From positions 868,001 through 932,000 of the forward strand of contig NW_022985549.1 in the NCBI RefSeq assembly GCF_010093815.1: a stretch of DNA of 64,000 bases, in the 5' to 3' direction. This DNA is from Pseudovirgaria hyperparasitica. Its lineage: Eukaryota; Ascomycota; Dothideomycetes; Acrospermales; Acrospermaceae. Below are positions 59,852 to 64,000 of the stretch, in pieces. Position 1 is the stretch's first letter. The number at the start of each line of letters is the position of its first letter. The position numbers and the translations under genes are program-made. The notes beneath the pieces were generated by a model. The model saw only the letters and a program-made list of their open reading frames with translations, was not told the DNA's origin and did not search any database.

Positions 59852-62845
59852 ATGTGGCTCATCGAGGTTGCCAGCGGCTCGCTCAGGGAGTTCATCGAAA
59901 AGCCACCCCCATACGCCATCCTCTCGCACCGCTGGGGCCGCTCCGAGGACGAGGTGCAGTTCAAAGACCTGATAGACGGCCGTCGGGCAGTCTGGTCGAT
60001 GCCTGGATATCACAAGATACGGCAGACGTGCAAGCGTGCTCGAGAGCATGGATTGGGATATGTGTGGATTGATACGTGCTGGTAAGGATCGAGACTGTCC
60101 TACTCTCCCCATCATATGGGAGATATGGTGAGGCATAGATCTGATTGAAGTTTGGGTAGTATCGACAAGTCGAGTAGTGCGGAGTTATCAGAAAGTATTA
60201 ATTCGATGTTTGAGTATTACCGTGCGGCTGTGGTGTGTTTTGTATATTTGAATGATGTCGATGGGCCGCGGCGGTCTGGAGACGGAAGTGGACAATCGAG
60301 GGCTCGGGATAGCGTAGCAGCTGTTGAGAGTCACGAATCAGATCGAGAAACAGGGTCCGGATCAGAGCACGGATCAGAGCATGACTCTGAATCTGTGCCA
60401 GAGGAGAGGTCAGCAGACGAACCTAGAGATGGAATCGAGGATGGCTCAGATGAGGAGTCAGGAGGCCATTTAAAGGTCAAAACAGAGATGGGCCCAGAGG
60501 ACGCTCAAGAAGGAGCTTTAGCAAATGAGCTGAATGGTGAGTCAAATGATGAACCAAATAATGCGCCAGACGAGGAGCCGGATGATGAACCAAAAGAGGA
60601 GCCAAAGAACGAGCCGGAGAAAGAACCAGAGAAAGGACCAGAGAAAGGACCAGAGAAAGGACCAGAGAAAGGACCAGAGAAAGGACCAGAGAAAGGACCA
60701 GAAAAAGGGCCAGAGAAAGGGCCAGAAAATGACCCAGAACATGAATCAGAAAATGAACCAGAAAACGAAAGCGTAGAGAAGTCAAGGAATACCGTGAAAG
60801 ATACACCAGACGACCAACCGGAAGACCAACTCGAAAAGCAACCAGGAGACCAACCACAAGCCGACGTTCCAAAGACCAACGGACTCGGCACGTTGCGAGA
60901 GGATCGCATCTTGGATGCGTTGAGAAATGCGGTCAAATACGCAAAACAGGGCTCTCCGGACTTCCGAGTAAAGGAAATCTTGGGAGACTCAACACAATCT
61001 AAATCAAATGATACAACAAACGATCCACAAGGTACGAAACTGTGGAAAGTAATAGAATACCTATCAGAGAATCACCCGGGGAACGCACTACGCGATGTAC
61101 TCTCTAGCTCCCCCGAGGTTAATGGAATGCCATCCAGTGTTGAGCCAGCACTCGAATCATTACCAAACCCTCCCATCCGTATATCTTCCAGCGAATGGTT
61201 CAGAAGGGCTTGGACATTGCAAGAGCTCCTAGCACCGATCCAGATCAAGTTTTACTCCAAAGACTGGACGTTCCTTGGGCCAAGAGATTCTCCTTTCATC
61301 ATAACTGAGATTCACAAAGCTACGTCGATCCACCAACGGTACTTCTTGCAACAGATTTCTATTGAATCTGCAAGTATCGCAGAAAGAATGTCATGGGCAG
61401 CGAATCGAGTAGCTACCCGCCCCGAGGATGTGTCCTATTCATTGCTTGGGATCTTTGGGATAAACATGCCTTTGCTGTACGGTGAGGGTCGTCTCAGAGC
61501 ATTTCAGCGTTTACAAGAAGTGATAATTGGTAATCATGATGATTACTCCGTCTTTGCGTGGGGCGAGGATGCTGGATTTTTGCATGAGGCAAACTTGTCT
61601 TATACCGACAGCAAGGGAAATGTACAAGACCCATACGCAACAGATCCTAGCCAATATGCCGGTTCTGCCCACATCATTGACGATGATATTAGCCACCACT
61701 TCGCCTGGTCTCGACCCTTCTCTGTCAACAGTAAAGGCGTCGAGCTTCAGCTCCCGTGTGCTCCATTGTTCTGGGACTATGGAGCTTTCGCGATACTACG
61801 GTGTCGTTTTAGAGGCCGTGAGAACACACACAACCTCGTCGCCATTAGGGTGCTTCTACAGAATGAGTCGAGCGAAGTTCTGCGAATTGGCACGTTGTTC
61901 TATCGTATAAGTCGTGATTTCTTGACTTCCTGCTCTCTCGACCGACGAATATGGCTACGTAGTCATGGCTACCACAAGATCATTCCAACCCTGGATGCTG
62001 CATATGCGAGACCAGCGGGTATTCTCATTCGGACTCTCCCTCGTATATGGTCCATCGAAAAGGTTGCAGATGGTGCGAATTGGGATGCAACAACGAGGAT
62101 TGTCAGTCCATATCAAGGCTTGAAGGTTGACCTCTGTCTGGCGGAGATTCATTTGCGGAACAAAAAGAATTTCCAAGGGGTAGTAGTCATGTGCGGGTAT
62201 ATGAGCCATGGTCATAACTATCCCATGCTCTGGATCAACATACGCACTGTCAATGGCTACGAGCAATCTACAGGGTGTCGCTTCGGAGACTCTAGCGAGC
62301 GATCAATTAGAGGCTATATATGCTGCGCTGCTGGCACTGACTCAGCCTACGTAAAAGGCAAAGTTCCTCGTATAACACAGCGCAATTTCCGGAAATGTCT
62401 GCTTACCGGTGCAGACTTCTTGACACTGGAAGACCATCTGAAGAGAGCAGCTTGGTTCAAGCCCGGTGTCTTGACGCACCAACGCCATGGGCTCAAGGTT
62501 TGTGCACCTGATGTGCGTCATAAGTTCTTCGTTCACGGTCAGAACGTGATCCCATTAGACATGGAATGTATCATGGAGGAGTTCAAGAGAACCACTGAAC
62601 AGACGCGTACAGTGCACCGCAGTCTTATCCATACTTTCCGTCTATACGATTCCGAAGATGATGAAAGCGCTAGCGACACAGACGCTGTACACAACGAGGC
62701 CAGCCAGGGGAAACCTGTATGCAGGTCGTCGGGGTGCCAGCCGGATTTTGTTCATCGGCACGAGTACTTCTCGACCTCGACTTTGAGTCATGTCGCGAAA
62801 CACCAAGGCACAACCACGAATGTCTTTTCTGATCATACCGTGTAA
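59852..62845 (+). CDS. HET-domain protein with a large acidic insertion
   Basis: HET domains trigger vegetative incompatibility (programmed cell death on fusion of unlike strains). Exons 59852-60081 and 60160-62845 give 971 residues. The HET motifs are YAILSHRWG (21-29), GLGYVWIDTC-CIDKSSSAELSESINSM (restored by splicing), then WTLQELLAP (about 428-436), followed by RPEDVSYSLLGIFGINMPLLYGEG and a large C-terminal region. Between the second and third motifs lie about 310 extra residues (111-420) rich in Glu, Asp, Pro and Lys, including 12-base EKGP repeats. The C-terminal half (about 500-970) shows no recognised effector domain and includes RGYICCAAGTDS. No NACHT or WD region is seen. Function in incompatibility is inferred from the domain. 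Confidence 0.85.
60617..60735. repeat. 12-base coding minisatellite (EKGP repeats)
   Basis: Eight or nine near-identical copies of a 12-base unit (GAGAAAGGACCA and variants) encoding Glu-Lys-Gly-Pro in the HET gene's insertion. The 12-base unit keeps all frames open, so antisense frames at 60477-60936 are by-products. Near identity indicates recent expansion. Confidence 0.95.
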
Positions 62846-63351
62846 AGACGTGTTCTGAAATAGCAAATGTTGGACTCAGGATGATCATGCACGTTTTGAA
62901 TCCCATCATGGTGACCCATAGTATATATTCGAGGCAAACATGCCTTGAAGTACAGCAAGCTTAGCCTCTTGCTTAATGATCACGTAGCCCTGTCATAATA
63001 TGAAAGCGTACATGAATTACTTGATTGCCATGCTACAGGCGTTGGGAAAAGTTTTGAGCTCGAACTAAGGATCGATTCTGAGCTACCATACGACGTCATA
63101 TGCACGATGGTGAGATCATAGTGCAGTTGCTGCAAACAGCATGAAACGCAATTCAACTCAAAGAACATCGAATTCGACAACGTGGAGCCTATGGCCGCTG
63201 TATGATCAAGTTCAAGTGATATGAGAAGGCTGTTGAAAGCGGAAAATCCACCCGCTTTTTCTAACGACACTGTACATTTAGTTCTTGTTCCTATTTCTTT
63301 TCATACCATTTATGAATCGAGCAAGCTCATATTGTGCCTGGGGATTAGTTT
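62846..63351. other. Intergenic, convergent 3' ends
   Basis: The 3' sequence of the HET and kinase-like genes; no gene seen. Confidence 0.5.
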
Positions 63352-64000
63352 TCAAAATATCAGGTCTTTATGCACCATTGCCATTAGTACTGCTTCGTTG
63401 ATCCAAGGATCCAGGATTTTTTCGATTTGCTCAGCCCAATCGTCGTCCCAACTAACACCTTGGAGGGCAGTGAAATACTCCCAATAAGTGGGAAACCACC
63501 CTGCCTCTTCGAAATCAATCAGACTGACCTCGAAGCCTCGTGATGCATCTCGAAGCACCACCACGTTTTTTCTTTGCAGGTCGGAATGTGAGAATACAGG
63601 CCTATGGCCTGCCAATGTCTTCCCAAGATTCCTCTCATAGAAATCGGCCCTGAAACTATGTCTCCCCATTCGCGCCCAATCAAATCGTAGGCGCTTCACA
63701 AGTGCTCCGTTGAATTGCTCTTCCGAGTCGAATGGACCACAAATTTCCCGATCACGTTCCCGGCTGTAGAATAAGTAATGGTCAAACCGACTACCATCAA
63801 CGCTGCCATAGAGTGGAGGAGCTGGAATATCCCGGATTAGTGTAAATAGCTCTTTCAGTTTCGTGCAAACCTCGGATTTTTCAAATTCGCTAAGGCCAGG
63901 CCAGAGTGAATCGAGGGTCTCGCCGGGCATACGCTGCATGATCAGGCACATATGGCCCGTACTTGGTATGCGATACATCGCATAGAGCTTTGGCACCTGG
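63352..64000 (-). CDS. APH-type phosphotransferase/kinase-like protein (5' end outside window)
   Basis: The C-terminal about 216 residues of a small kinase of the aminoglycoside phosphotransferase (choline kinase-like) superfamily; the frame continues off the right edge, so the start is missing. Visible features are CLIMQRMPGETL (hinge region), the catalytic HSDLQRKNVVV with Asp and Asn, the metal-binding LIDFEEAGWFPTYWEYF, and DDDW near the end. Such genes are numerous in ascomycetes and their substrates are unknown; resistance to aminoglycosides should not be assumed. No intron is needed in the visible part. It is convergent with the HET gene. Confidence 0.88.
   Translation of the reverse strand, partial: QVPKLYAMYRIPSTGHMCLIMQRMPGETLDSLWPGLSEFEKSEVCTKLKELFTLIRDIPAPPLYGSVDGSRFDHYLFYSRERDREICGPFDSEEQFNGALVKRLRFDWARMGRHSFRADFYERNLGKTLAGHRPVFSHSDLQRKNVVVLRDASRGFEVSLIDFEEAGWFPTYWEYFTALQGVSWDDDWAEQIEKILDPWINEAVLMAMVHKDLIF

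Noticed and set aside
60477-60936. Antisense frames with Phe-Ser-Gly-Pro-type repeats opposite the HET gene
   Set aside because: They mirror the EKGP coding repeat; the HET frame has family motifs on both sides.

Overview
The window is nuclear DNA of a filamentous ascomycete (Pezizomycotina). The evidence is short introns of about 45-65 bases with GT..AG ends and CTAAT/CTGAC-like branch sites, typical fungal orthologues (LCB2, TPI1, TUF1, VPS16, TRM3, AIM6, UPF0643) and one HET-domain protein. Gene style suggests a dothideomycete, but that is inference. I assigned 27 protein genes, most rebuilt across introns by eye. I saw no rRNA, tRNA, CRISPR array, transposon gene or replication origin.

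Layout. 0-8 kb: the first exon of a gene running off the left edge, LCB2 (sphingolipid synthesis), and a gene-poor 4 kb stretch with a long TGGA microsatellite. 8-18.5 kb: a repeat-rich Met/Pro/Gln protein, TPI1 (glycolysis) convergent with mitochondrial ribosomal protein mL43, U1-70K (splicing), an unknown conserved-looking protein, and a small secreted protein with an ADP-ribosyltransferase-like signature. 18.8-34 kb is a dense housekeeping block: TUF1 and a 3-hydroxyisobutyryl-CoA hydrolase (a divergent pair, both mitochondrial), a bestrophin-like channel, TRM3 divergent from a short kinesin-3, and VPS16. 34-40 kb: an AAA-like protein without a visible Walker A motif, then an accessory-looking divergent pair (FTA2/kinase-like protein and PD-(D/E)XK nuclease-like protein) beside about 1.5 kb of empty sequence. 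40-49.5 kb: a large DEVH-box helicase, a small unknown gene, two secreted proteins and aprataxin. 51-59 kb: a His-rich small membrane protein, UPF0643, AIM6, a Lys-rich presumably nucleolar protein and a class V aminotransferase. 59.8-64 kb: a HET-domain gene with a huge acidic insertion, then an APH-type kinase cut by the right edge.

The most unusual items are the HET protein whose conserved motifs are split by about 310 acidic, repeat-bearing residues, the kinase-like/PD-(D/E)XK divergent pair, and the secreted ART-like protein. All functional statements rest on motifs read by eye; no database search was run. Splice sites were chosen by consensus and by keeping conserved protein segments in frame.
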